Origin: Ephydatia muelleri
Taxonomy: Eukaryota; Porifera; Demospongiae; Spongillida; Spongillidae
Assembly (NCBI GenBank): GCA_013339895.1
Contig: JABACO010000004.1
Coordinates: forward strand, 9,357,713-9,421,712
Direction of reading: 5' to 3'
Length of the DNA: 64,000 nt
Positions within the stretch are counted from its first letter, which is position 1. Every line of letters starts with the position of its first letter. Below are positions 1 to 10,378 of this stretch, in pieces. The notes under the pieces were generated by a model. The model was not told the DNA's origin. It ran no database searches and saw only the letters and a program-made list of their open reading frames with translations. The position numbers and the translations under genes are program-made.

Positions 1-573
1 ATATACCTCCCAAAAGCAGGGGCAGGGAATGGCAGGCCATATACCTCCCAAGAGCAGGGGCAGGGAATGGCAGGCCATATACCTCCCAAGAGCAGGGGCA
101 GGGAATGGCAGGCCATATACCTCCCAAGAGCAGGGGCAGGGAATGGCAGGCCATATACCTCCCAAGAGCAGGGGCAGGGAATGGCAGGCCATATTCCTCC
201 CAAGAGCAGGGGCAGGAAATGGCAGGCCATATACCTCCCAAGAGCAGGACCTCCCAAGAGCAAAGGCAGGGAATGGCAGGCCATATACCTCCCAAGAGCA
301 GGGGCAGGGAATGGCAGGCCATATACCTCCCAAGAGCAGGGGCAGGGAATGGCAGGCCATATACCTCCCATGAGCAGGGGCAGGGAATGGCAGGCCATAT
401 ACCTCCCAAGAGCAGGGGCAGGGAATGGCAGGCCATATACCTCCCAAGAGCAGGGGAAGGGAATGGCAGGCCATATACCTCCCAAGAGCAGGGGCAGGGA
501 ATGGCAGGCCATATACTTCCCAAGAGCAGGGGCAGGGAATGGCAGGCCATATACCTCCCAAGAGCAGGGGCAG
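1..573. repeat. 38-bp minisatellite, about 15 copies
   Basis: The unit contains ATGGCAGGCCATATACCTCC followed by CAAGAGCAGGGGCAGGGA, 38 bp in all, repeated head to tail with only a few point changes and one broken copy near 241-265. Because 38 is not a multiple of three and the unit lacks stops, all three forward frames stay open, which creates long false reading frames with the same peptide in each. The array is cut by the window start, so its true length is unknown. Its right edge abuts a truncated piggyBac remnant. Confidence 0.95.
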
Positions 574-602
574 GGGATACATATCCCTTCGCTCACCTCC
601 TG

Positions 603-1156
603 AAGCCAGAGTCATTACAAGGAGAATGCCAAAGAAATGTTGCAGCTGCTCATAATCAAGAGGTTTCTGTGCCATTTCAGTATGCAGGTTGGTGGCTTCG
701 ATGATGTTGCACATGGATCTGCAGGCATCATCATTTTCCAAAAATCCAGCTCCGTGGACCTCTTATGCAATGGATGGTGTAATGCAGCTATGCGCTGATA
801 TGCTGGCCCGTTCAGTTCAACAGTTACATCACCCATTTTACGCCATTCAACACCATCAAGTACTATTCTATCGTCATCGCCATTAGACTCTGCTGCCGTG
901 TCTCGATTGCTGCAGTTGGTCTATCTGCATCACGCACCATGCATGCAGGCATAAACAAAGAGATGAATTTGATAATGAACCGCAACAGATATTGAAATTG
1001 GGGAGTCTTACCCTTCTGAAACGTTGCTTGCTAGACGGATACTCCATCGTCACCTATTTCGTCCGTCTCATCACTGTCACTGGTGCTGCTTTCATTGAAG
1101 GAAGTATTGGAGCTGCAGGAATCGTCTTCCTCCTGAGAAACAGCCCTGATGGACAT
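603..1156 (-). pseudogene. piggyBac-like transposase N-terminal remnant
   Basis: Read on the minus strand, this begins with a short acidic, serine-rich start (ATG at 1156, stop at 1031: 41 aa rich in S, D and E). It is followed at about 900-620 by a frame containing VEWRKMGDV and ELDFWKMMMP, and in a shifted frame by CNIIEATNLHTEMAQKPLDY and HFFGIL. These resemble the start of the DDE_Tnp_1_7 domain of piggyBac transposases, where a hydrophobic FF..L segment is followed by a TN motif. At least one stop and one frameshift break it, and the catalytic part is absent because the 38-bp minisatellite begins where the frame would continue. No ends or TTAA target were found. The family call is from memory of the motif order and is moderately sure. 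Confidence 0.5.
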
Positions 1157-1571
1157 TGAGGGGGGGGAGGGGGAATTAAATGCCTGTGCTCCAGCTCCAA
1201 CGTTCTAGCTGAAAAGTGCTCCAAGACACCACCATTCAGCTTTACAATCCATTCTTGTGTCCGTCTACTCCTTCCAACATTTGCACGACTCCTTTCTGTG
1301 TGGAAAACTTGCCACTCAATACTTGCACTCTGCTACCAACTTTTATGTCCTTCACCATTCAAAGCACACACGCGACGATTCGGTTAGGAAATGAGAACAA
1401 AATAACTTTTACTTTTAATACAAAGAGCAATGTTTCAGCTTTGCATAGCATCAATTTGCAAATGTTTACATCACGAAAAAGTACCTTAGCATTATACAAA
1501 AGAACGTCTACAGGTAGGTTTAAATTGCGTTTTTCACTTATACGAAGGCGCGTGTTTGATCAAGTAGTGTA

Positions 1572-2345
1572 ATGCCTGAAATCGATGAAGTTTATGATAA
1601 GGATGTGAAGGATATCCTCAATCAGGTATGCTAATTTTGATGTATTCGTACTGAATTATTATTGCCATTTGTCCATGCAGCTGCAGGATGCAAGTGAAGT
1701 TGATAAGATGCAGGCTATCCTGGGTAAACCTACCATTTCTGGTCTTTTGGATAAACCCAGGCACCTCTACACTATAGGTGACAAGGCTAGAATTTTCAGA
1801 CACGTACATCTCCATTTTGTCCTTCTTTCACAAAAGGGAGAGGTAGATCAACTGGCCGATGGGTTAAATATACGTGGTCTGTTGAAGCTATTATCCAGAC
1901 CATGGTTACCAATACTTAACAATTATTAGCAAGTAACTTAGTTGACCTCTTTGATCTTGACTTGTCACCACCTGGTTCCAACAAACGAACAAAAGAAGGA
2001 ACTGTGATTATGTTGTATGATTACTTACAGGATAAAGAAGGTACGTGCATGCAGTACTTTAAAAGACATTGTTTTCTCAGATGGCAACGTGCATTCAGAT
2101 AATGTGAAGTTGTTGTAACTCTCAAAAGTATTTTGCTATTTATAACTGGGTCTACTTCAATTCCTCCAACTGGTTTTGAAACCAAGCCAACAATAACGTT
2201 TTCCCATTACCCAAATGTCACTGTTCCTACAGCTAATACATGCGCCCTGCCCATCTGTCTGCCTACTGTCATCACTGATGCTGCAATCGTTGCATGTAGA
2301 ATGACATATGGCATTTTTAATTCTGTTGGGTTTGGTCTGACATAA
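1572..2345 (+). CDS. G2E3-like HECT-domain protein, partial or decayed
   Basis: Several exon-like pieces in order match the C-terminal half of the invertebrate 'G2/M phase-specific E3 ubiquitin ligase-like' family. Exon 1572-1625 starts at ATG and ends at a GT donor. A second piece from 1681 (after a CAG acceptor) carries GEVDQLADGLN. A third, about 1935-2039, carries SPPGSNKRTKEG and DYLQDKE before a GTACG donor. A last, 2130-2345, reads PPTGFETKPTITF, TANTCALPICLP and FNSVGFGLT then stops. HECT ligases pass ubiquitin through a cysteine in a similar T-C-x-x-x-x-L-P context near the C-terminus, so C in TANTC is the candidate catalytic residue. The second piece stops at 1929 and the third continues in another frame, so either a small intron or a frameshift lies there. 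It may be a living gene or a degraded copy. Confidence 0.5.
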
Positions 2346-2904
2346 TACTTTTAATCAGTACAGTTGCATTTTCACACCATTCATGCCAGTATTGTTCACT
2401 TGGTTGTCAACTTACTTTTGCTAAAAACAATATATTGCAAACTTCAGTACAGTTATGCATGCTTCGCCTTCAACAACGCTAGCCGTTCATTATTACCATA
2501 TAAATACCGGATATGATGCCAATTGTGTAGAAAAAACATGTGTACAGCAAATATCATTCCACATAAGCACACAATACAGCACAGCACAAGTTAACAAGAG
2601 TCTTGAAAGGATACTAAGCAACAGAAAAATAGCAAACAGCTAGTGGGACACACTTCCACCGCTAAGTTCAGTATCGCTGCATAGCATTGTGCTTTTGCTG
2701 TTCAGCTGCCAAGGCTGCTGACCCTACTGTCACACTCACTTCAGTTAAAGTAAGTGGGTTGTAGATGTAATGGTAATGACAACGGCGTGCAGCTTGCTTG
2801 CCTAGCTAACATCCAGTCAGGGACCATGCAGAACATCAGTTTGTAGTGTACACCATTAATCATGCCCAAGACCACGCCCTGTTTCAACTTGCATTGGGCA
2901 CCAC
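2346..2904. other. Non-coding stretch between HECT-like and hAT remnants
   Basis: AT-rich sequence with short open frames of no recognisable family (for example a 62-aa frame at 2455-2643). Nothing else is seen. Confidence 0.5.
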
Positions 2905-4259
2905 AGCGTGAAACTCAGATGGGTCAAGGTGGAGGTTGAGCCCAGGATTGTGAGTGAGCCTTCCTTTGCTCTTTCCCTTGCTGCTCTGTCAGATCTTGGG
3001 CGAATATTTGTTACCACTACCTATGAACTTGAGGGGGATGACTTTCTATGTATCCTTGCATTTGATATTATGACCTTATTGGAACTTGCAAAAAAATTGG
3101 CAGCATCGATTCCTCAGCAAATTCATTTCCATTGCTACAAGAAGCAATAGACATCAGCAAGTCATTTTTTACAGCAGTTAGGGGAACAAAGAGTTTGTGG
3201 AAGGCATTGAATGATGCACAAGTGGCTGCTGGTGTGAAAAAACCTCTTTCAGTTGTTTTGTCAGGAAATACGCGGAAATGGTCATCTGGTTATTTAATGA
3301 TCTCCAGACTGCTTTAGCTACGTTCATATATTCCTGCTATTGAAAGTCATTCTGATTACAAAAGTTCTCATTTACCTATCAATTTCAACTCATACACTGT
3401 ACATGCTGCAAAAGAATGCTTGTTCATTCCATATTTACTAGAGCAAATTTTACAACGTGATTCAAGCAATGGAATTCACTTAGCTTACTGCTGGTTGCAG
3501 TTGCAGTCTCATTTGACAACATGCTACACAAAGCTTCAGTCAACAGGTAATAGCACAGCTGCTTCAGAACTTGACCAGGCATGGCAAAAAAGGGACAAAA
3601 TGATGCGAGTGATATTTTTGACCAGCTTTGTGCTCTGTGGCCATACCCGAAACTTAGTATCCAAGCTAAACACAGAGCAAGCCTTGAAATGGATTTTGTA
3701 GTAGATAAACAGTGGGAAAAATGGTTGAAGCATCATGCTTCAATAGGTTTGCCACAAGAATATGTAGACAGTGGTCCAAATTCAAAATCTGCATTTATCA
3801 TACCTTCAAAATCACAGTTAACTGAGCACCTCACAGCTGGAACACATACCATTTTGTTGGCTCAACAACACTTCGACACTTATTCTCATACTGTTATGGA
3901 GAATTTGAGAGGAGGACAACGTCTTCCAAAAAGAAAAAGAAAGTGAAAAACAGTTTTCAGTATTCAACTTGGACACCTATTGGAACATTGTAGGCCTTGA
4001 AGTAGCTGAGGTGTATGTACTGTACAGAGTGATGACAAAAACATGTGCTGCTGAGGCTGCAGCAGAACGAACATTCTCATCAGAAGCCATAATTCATGAC
4101 AAGATTCGAAATTCCATGGATCCTGAACTAACATCAAAAATTTTAAAGGTTAGGTGGATAAAGCAAATCTCTATTCGTACTGGTCTCACTACAGAGCAGG
4201 AACTAAACGGAATATATAATGATACTTTCGATGATGATGTGGAAGAGGAAGAAGACTAA
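2905..4259 (+). pseudogene. hAT-family transposase, decayed
   Basis: Successive forward frames give pieces of a hAT transposase: an upstream piece at 2908-3150; SLWKALNDAQ and NTRKWSSGY at 3190-3290, matching the region before the catalytic core where hAT proteins have a T-R-W-S motif; then pieces at 3420-3946; and finally AAAERTFSSEAIIHDKIRN at 4046-4110, the C-terminal hAT dimerisation motif that usually reads S-E-R-x-F-S. The last piece ends in an acidic tail and stop at 4259. At least three frame changes separate the pieces, so no protein can be made from this copy. Inverted ends were not found by eye. Confidence 0.65.
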
Positions 4260-4646
4260 ATTTGTTTGAATCAAGTTGTTTATAACGTGTATCTTCTTTT
4301 CTAAGATTTGTAATGTGCACAACAAATGGATGTAGTCCAAGTCAGAGTCACTTATAAACTGACTAAGTCCAGTCATAGTCACATGTACCCTTAGTCATTG
4401 TGAGTCAGTCGAGCACTGGCATTTTATCGACAGGCCTAATGCTGACAACACGATGAATAATAATATACTTTAAAAATTTGGGCGGGGTTTTATTGTAATT
4501 GAAACTGTTTCCAACTTCGTTGAAAGTTTGTTACAGAAAGGTTTAAATGAACGCTAGCTACAGAACTCAAGTACCGTGCTAGTAGTATACACTCATCCAT
4601 CCACCCCACCCACACAAAACTGTGAAAGGTGGGAGGTAATACCAAC

Positions 4647-4870
4647 CTGTTAGAGACGATGGCCTCGTCAGCTAGATGCTGATCGTGAGCAGCCAGTGGT
4701 TCGTGTTCAGTAGCTGGCGGTTCCCGTTGAGCCGCTGATGATTCGTGCTGAGTAGTTGCTAGTTCTTGTTCCGCAAGCGCGCTGGCTGTCGCCTCATGAG
4801 ACTCGAACTGACGCTGCCGACTAGCGGATTCCTCTTGCTCCACACCTTTCAGGAACTCTTCTGTACTCAT
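4647..4870 (-). CDS. Candidate first exon, Gln/Glu/Ala-rich N-terminus, unknown protein
   Basis: ATG at 4870 (minus strand) opens a frame of 74 codons plus two bases ending ...AACAG before GTTGGTATTACC, an acceptable splice donor at 4646. The peptide starts MSTEEFLKGVEQEE and is rich in E, A, H and Q, with a loose period of about ten residues (ATEHEPLAAHDQ-type blocks) that suggests a low-complexity or coiled segment. I do not recognise a family. The open frame runs past the donor to 4490, so it could also be a single-exon 126-aa frame. No downstream exon could be joined. Confidence 0.3.
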
Positions 4871-5129
4871 TTATACAGTAACGAGTATAGTATAGCACAC
4901 TGCCAACGGTAGACCCTTTGTGTGACGTCAGAAGTCAAATGAAAATTAACTAACCGCCATGTTGGTGTACAGGAAGCGCGGAGAAACTTCAATTAGTTAC
5001 ACAGGCCCGTAACCATAGTTGGTGCTTTGGGTGCTGAAGCCCCCGTCCCGGCCACTCATGAATAAGTTATTATATTTTTTAATAATATTTATTGTAACTC
5101 TACCGTTTAATGAATAAATTATTTCAACT

Positions 5130-5782
5130 TTTGTATATCTTGACGATAGCATCTTAGCGGGCAAGAAATCTTCAATTCGTCGATCCTTGTCCCTTATACA
5201 GGAGTTAGGACCCCCTCTTGGTCTTTACGTCAATATCTCTAAATGTGAGCTCTATTGCCCAGGCGATACCCCCACTTTCCCATCAGAGCTTAAAGTATCC
5301 AATTTGCCTCAGTTTGAGATCTTAGGGTGCCCAATAGGTGATTACATATACTGTGCAAACTTTATTGCCTCAAAACGTCTCCAAGCACACAAGCTGTTGC
5401 TCCAGTTGAAAGATGTTGCTGCCACAGACCCACAATTGGCGTTAACTTTACTTCATTTGTGTGGTAGCTTTTGCAGGTTATGGCTCGTTCAACTCCAACT
5501 GATTTGGTATTGGAAGCTTTCAAGCTTTTTGATGATGACATCCACCACTGTTTCATGGACTGTACAGGTTTCGCAACTTCTGATGAGGCATGGTGTCAGG
5601 CCCAGCTTGGCCTCAACAGTGGTAGTCTAGGTTTGCGCTCACTGTCCCTTCACTCAAGCTCAGCGTATATCGCTTCTGTTTGTTCCTCCGGTGTTGTTGA
5701 TTCTGAAGACATACACCTCACAAATGCCATTGACCACTTTAACTCTATCAAGGGCGAAGCCAATTATTGTGGTACCATGTAG
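5130..5782 (+). pseudogene. Non-LTR reverse transcriptase fragment
   Basis: The frame contains YLDDSILAG at 5136-5162, the catalytic Y-x-D-D box of reverse transcriptase domain 5, followed by SLIQELGPPLGLYVN and SKCELY, the usual next blocks in LINE-type enzymes. After a frameshift near 5475 the reading continues with ARSTPTDLV, FDDDIHHCF and QAQLGLNSGSLGLR, a C-terminal stretch common in degenerate invertebrate LINE copies. It stops at 5782. The fingers and endonuclease upstream are missing, so this is a 5'-truncated dead copy, the normal fate of LINE insertions. No poly-A tail or target duplication was recognised. Confidence 0.7.
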
Positions 5783-6083
5783 TGCGATTTTGCGCGTTGC
5801 AGGAAAACGTAGTTTGTAAACAACTTACGCTAATATGACAAGGAAACAATGTTTCCTCTGATCAATGTGTTGTTGACTACAAAAGTCTTAATGGTTTAGG
5901 TAAACATGGTGGCTTTAGAATGCACCTGCGGCGCAATATTGCTCTGTTGCCCGTGAAAGAGTTAATTCTCATGTTTCTCCAATCCAGAAACTTTGTCCTT
6001 CAGAATAATCCCCCCCCCAATCTAAGTTAATCCAAATAGATCAACAAGTTATCAACACCTATCAAAGCACTTTTAACACATTA
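5783..6083. other. No gene seen
   Basis: AT-rich sequence with a C-run near 6008-6017; no coding signal is seen. Confidence 0.5.
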
Positions 6084-6143
6084 GTCGTTCTTAGATGGGT
6101 GCATGTTAAAATTAATTTTAACATGCACCCATCTAAGAACGAC
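6084..6143. repeat. Perfect 60-bp palindrome
   Basis: Thirty bases starting GTCGTTCTTAGATGGGTGCA are followed directly by their exact reverse complement with no spacer, centred at AATT (6112-6115). This could extrude a cruciform. It may be the fused ends of two copies of a small inverted-end element. The flank before it (TTTTAACACATTA) recurs near 6650, at the edge of the Merlin region. Confidence 0.95.
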
Positions 6144-6496
6144 AGTCAATACTCATTGCCAATTTGGAATTTGCTAGCTCCACACACATCAAGCTTCAAA
6201 AAACATCCAATAAAAGTTATACTTGTCATACTTCTTTCTGTGACAATTAAATTGTACGCATAATGCATTTTTAAGTACCGCATCCGGTTTTTTGCATCGT
6301 GTAACCAAGCACGTGATTTCAAAAAATGGATTGTCAATTGGTAAATTAAGCATGGTAGACACATCAAACAACAGTAGAGAAATGGATGACAAAAACTTGC
6401 ATTTCTATTTGTAATGAATTTTCAAATATTGGTCCTATGCGTAGGACTTGGCTCTGGAGATTAAAGAAATCTTTCCGGATAACTTTGCTAGGTAGA

Positions 6497-7762
6497 AAAG
6501 TCGCCACCTTTGCACGTGCTGCTTGCTCGATTTCAGTTTTGCGCATATGCAAACCTACAAGGATGGCTCACCCAGGAGTTGTACCCTACGTATATCCGGT
6601 TACCCACCAATCCAAGTTATGCACATCTATCCAACAACTCCATCAAACAACTTTTAACACATTACACTGGATACTGTTCTGAAATATGCTTAAGAATATG
6701 ACCAAACGCAACCGGCCCACCAAATTTTCGGCGCCACATGAATTCTGGAAGATAGGTGTCAAAGAGCTTCGAATGCATTGTCTTTTCTTCTCGCATCATC
6801 CGCTTACATGCACTCCACATGCCTTCTACACCTTGCGTGTGTGCACCAGTGGCGGCATCAACAAAATACAGCGAGTGGTTCACTGTACGATGTACGTGTC
6901 CCGTTGTTGCTGAAAGTTGATTGTAGGCACTCCATTCATCGGAGTATACAATACTCCCTGGCTTTACGTGATTTGCGATAATTGGGAGCAATGTAGCTGC
7001 ATCCCGATGAGCAACTTCTACCAAAAAACTGTCTCCGCTGCCTCGCTCCATGCCCCCAAACACCCAATGGCCATCCACTGCTCTCCCTCTGTTATATTTT
7101 CTCTTTCCAAATTTGCTTTCATCTATTTCGACCTCGACACTTGGACCACCAATAACTGCTGGGTGATCGATGAAGTATTGGATACAGATGTCCCGTACGA
7201 AGTTGTACCAATCGATTGCCGTAGCAGATCCAATCTGTTGTATTCGGGGACGGTTGAACATATTTGTTATAGCTTTTTTGGATATTGTGTACTAACCTGT
7301 AGCTCGTCTTGTGCTTTACCTACTGGCGTCTTGGTAGACCAGAGGTGTAATAACCGTATAATTACTTGAATTTCCAATTTACTGCCTGAAATATACTGTT
7401 TTTTAAACACTTGATTTGATCAACATCTAACCTTCAAAAAATGTTCCTTTTCTTAGCGTCACTTCTTTTCTGCATCCTTTGCGTGGACATCTCCAACCCA
7501 TTCCCTCAGGATTATTGTGTCTTTTCTCCAGGCGCATTCCTCTTCCACAGCTACAGAGTTTACTTGCTGATACAAGCTTCATTGTCTGACACCATCGTAT
7601 CGTCGACGCATGATCCATGAGTTCGTGACTTAGGTCGAAATAGGTGACTGGATGAATAAGCGGATATACGTAGGGTACAACTCCTGGGTTAGCCATCTTT
7701 GCAGGATTCCATATGCGCAAAACTGAAATCGAGCAAGCGCCACGTGCAAAGGTGGCGACTTT
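6497..7762. mobile_element. Merlin-superfamily DNA transposon with about 102-bp inverted ends
   Basis: The stretch 6497-6598 matches the reverse complement of 7661-7762 with about seven differences in 102 bases (outer end AAAGTCGCCACC, inner end CTACGTATATCCG). Between these arms lies a complete one-intron Merlin-type transposase on the minus strand. Length 1,266 bp and the enclosed ISXO2/IS1016-like transposase fit Merlin, the eukaryotic branch of that group. An 8-9 bp target duplication, expected for Merlin, is not visible, so the exact ends may lie a few bases further out. The element sits inside another open frame (7763-8304). Confidence 0.7.
6662..7618 (-). CDS. Merlin transposase (ISXO2/IS1016-like DDE), apparently intact
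   Basis: Exon 1 (7618-7432) starts at ATG (MDHAST) and holds a zinc ribbon, CSCGRG then WRCPRKGC, ending in RKGTFF, the usual N-terminal module of ISXO2-type transposases. A 159-bp intron (GT at 7431, AG at 7273) joins in phase to exon 2 (7272-6662). Exon 2 carries the DDE core: VEIDESKFGKRK (first Asp), VYSDEWSAY (second Asp) and HTQGVEGMW (Glu). The joined product is about 265 aa, typical for Merlin, without internal stops. The enzyme would cut and paste its own element in the nucleus. It lies between 102-bp inverted arms. The intron placement is my inference from phase; an alternative acceptor (TTAG at 7287-7290) would break the frame. Start choice: this Met is the first one inside the inverted arms; the open frame continues upstream through the arm. 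Confidence 0.7.
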
Positions 7763-8304
7763 ACTATTTTCATCCTTTGTAGTAATTGAACTTGAGCTTT
7801 GTGAAAGTCTGGCGGCAACTTCTTCTAATAGGGAGTCAGAGTTTGCTGGATACAAAATTTCAGCACATCTAACCACTGCTGCAAGAACGCTTTGAACCAT
7901 CGTACTCCATCCTGAACAACCTGATTCCTTTAGCAACTCATCACCTTTCCTCAAATCTTCGTTAGGCAGCTTCTTCTTGGTTGCTTGGCTCCATCCAAAC
8001 GCTTGCCATAGATCATGCACTGTTTCTACCTGTTTGATAGTTGGCTCCGTCCCAATGGTTCGCTCCTTTAGTTCTGTTGCCTTTGCTATCTCAATTCTAG
8101 CCCTTTTCGCTGCTTCTCTTTGTTCCGGCGCTGCCAGTCGATAGTCGCTTCGGACCTCGTTGCCCAGAACTCCGAGCAAGCGCCACTCCAGGCTCTACAC
8201 CATCGCAAGCACATCCGCACCTTTTGCATGCGCTGCCACACAATGGACATGAACCAACATTGCATTTGCAACGATGAGGCTGTTCTGCAGAATCCATTGA
8301 TCAC
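7763..8304 (-). pseudogene. Cysteine-rich gene fragment interrupted by Merlin element
   Basis: The minus strand from 8297 gives MDSAEQPHRCKCN, GSCPLCGSACKRCGCACDG: nine cysteines in under 30 residues, a metal-binding pattern seen in uncharacterised invertebrate proteins. A second frame takes over at about 8179 (RSDYRLAAPEQREAAKRARI, then GWSQATKKKLP and ILYPANSDSLLEEVAARL), so a frameshift or unseen intron is needed to join them. The second frame runs straight into the Merlin arm at 7762, showing the transposon landed in it. A possible continuation, KVIRKDFFNLQSQVL, lies on the other side of the element near 6490-6440. Function unknown. Confidence 0.4.
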
Positions 8305-9744
8305 GTAGATTAACTATTGATGGTTAGTTAACTGCAGTATTTGGACTGGTCCCATAAGCTTCATCGCAATTGTTTGGAGAATCGGCGTTGGTTTAAAGGA
8401 TAAAAACGTGATTTTTATCTCTAGCACAAGTAAGTACGTGATCGGGAAGGGTTTTAGTATTCGTATTAACATTCAAAATCCACTTTGTACATGCCTTTTT
8501 GAGTACCGAACCGCATTATTAAAAGTATGTACATCTCTTCTACAACAAGACCATTTGGTACAGGATAGATTCTTAGTTTAATCCAATAGGTTCTTGTACT
8601 AGAATTTCAAATAGTGCTTACAACTGCATTACTAGCGGACCTTTTTTTTTTAATGCCCCCAAATGGTGACCCAGATTACTCGCGGATGCGGTGTTAAGAC
8701 ATCACACCATGCAAACATACCATATATACAATTTTGATCAAGACTATTGAAATCTGGTTAAAATTTATGCATGTGTGTGTAGATGTGTATGCGTGTGTGT
8801 GTGTGTACTGCCATCTGTTCACCTATGTGTTTGTGTCTTTTTTAGAAGGACCTAATGTATGTGTGTATGTTGTCATGCACTTGGGGGGGGATAGCCCACC
8901 ATTCCAGACCCTAGTTTGTAGATGAATGTTCAGGAGCTGACAACAGATACAACCCATTAGTACAGTACATGTTGCTTTGATTATTTGACATCATGGATGT
9001 GTTTAACTACAGGCAATGCTCACACACACATACACACTCAAACACATAGTGTATAACAGAAATTAATAAGAACTTTGCATAATCATAATGTTCTTCTCAA
9101 TACAACCACTACATTTAAGAGTGCTCAAAAGCCCTATACAGCTAAGCGCCAAAACATATTACCCAGGCAGCAAAGAGGCCGGGGGTCTATCTGGCAGTAC
9201 AATAAATCACACACAGTGAACTATAAACACTCCAGAGTCACACCAAAGCAATGACACTTCAGTCAGTGCAAACAGCCTACAGTTAGTCCATCAACACTCC
9301 CCATTGGCAAGGATGCCCCAGTTATCAAGACAGTGGTTACGGTAGCCTCATATGGGGTGTGGAAAAGCAACCATACCCACCAACTGTGCACAGTAACATG
9401 TGTATATGTTGTTCTGTGAATGCATTACCCCTTTGCAACCCTAAGGTATGTTCATCAAGTGTGCACATGTGTGTGTACACATGTGTGTGTTTGTGTGTGT
9501 GTTAGTGTGTGTATGTAAGTGTACACGTGTGTTATTGTGTGTATGTGTGCTTAAGTGTGTGTTAGGATACTGTTTAGGGAGCTAAACAGAGTTTAATGGG
9601 GCTCTAGTAACTCCAATCAGCATTTGTGGGCAGACACTTGCAGTTTCTCAGGCTCATGGCCTTAGGCAGACGAGAGCCTTGTTCTCCCTATTATTGTTAC
9701 CCTTTGTGTGTCATGGCCGGCTTGTGAGATTACATGCACTCCTC
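8305..9744. other. No gene seen; scattered GT/CA tracts
   Basis: Mixed sequence with GT-rich tracts at 8767-8810 and 9465-9565 and a CA tract at 9021-9045. No family was recognised in any frame. Confidence 0.5.
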
Positions 9745-9895
9745 GGCAGCCTCCCAGCACTCCCTGGCATCCTCCCAGCACTCCCAGGCAGCCTCCCAGC
9801 ACTCCCCGGCAGCCTCCCAGCACTCCCTGGCAGCCTCCCAGCACTCCCCGGCAGCCTCCCAGCACTCCCCTGCAGCCTCCCAGCACTCCCAGGAG
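9745..9895. repeat. 21-bp minisatellite, about 7 copies
   Basis: The unit CCTCCCAGCACTCCCYGGCAG repeats head to tail with few changes. Because 21 is a multiple of three, every frame gives a 7-residue periodic peptide (such as LPALPGS), which explains the open frames on both strands here. No start context or splice site suggests it is translated. Confidence 0.9.
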
Positions 9896-10378
9896 AGCTT
9901 GTTGGTTCGCATCACCCACCCTCCACCCCTGCATCACCATTGTACCCCTTCTGTGTATTTCTTACTGTCATGTCTATTAATATTAAATACAGCCAGGGTG
10001 GGTCCCTACCGGGCTTGACCTTCTAACTCGGGGACCCAAGCCTGGGCCAGCGTCCTGGCTTGGTACGCAGGTCACCCAGTTGGTGACCAACACTACCATC
10101 TGGTGCCTGTCTCCCCAAGTCTCCCTCCACATGACCTAACAAGCCGCACATGGCTTGGCCACAGGGACTCCCAACTGGTGACCAGCGTCACTCACAGGAG
10201 CTCCCCACAGCCAACAGGTTGGGGTTGGCAGGGTCACAGCTCAGAGGGGTTCCCCATATTCTTTCATATCAGTCAACTGGGCGCGTTGGACAGAAGCACA
10301 TAACTGGGGAGCTTAGGGGCTGGGTACGTACACCTGCACACCTACTTAGCCTGGGGAAGTTACTAGGCTTGGTAATTA
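9896..10378. other. GC-rich spacer between two satellites
   Basis: Unlike the surrounding DNA this stretch is GC-rich and carries several near-repeats of TTGGTGACCA and CCAACTGG-type motifs. Open frames exist but none is recognisable. Confidence 0.4.

Noticed and set aside
29..704. Three overlapping forward frames with the same GRPYTSQEQ-type peptide
   Set aside because: A 38-bp unit shifts frame each copy, so all frames show the same peptide. It is a minisatellite, not a repeat protein.
9662..10026. Frames with LPALPGS or ECWEAAG heptads on both strands
   Set aside because: They come from a 21-bp tandem repeat; the period of exactly seven residues in every frame shows it is repeat-driven.
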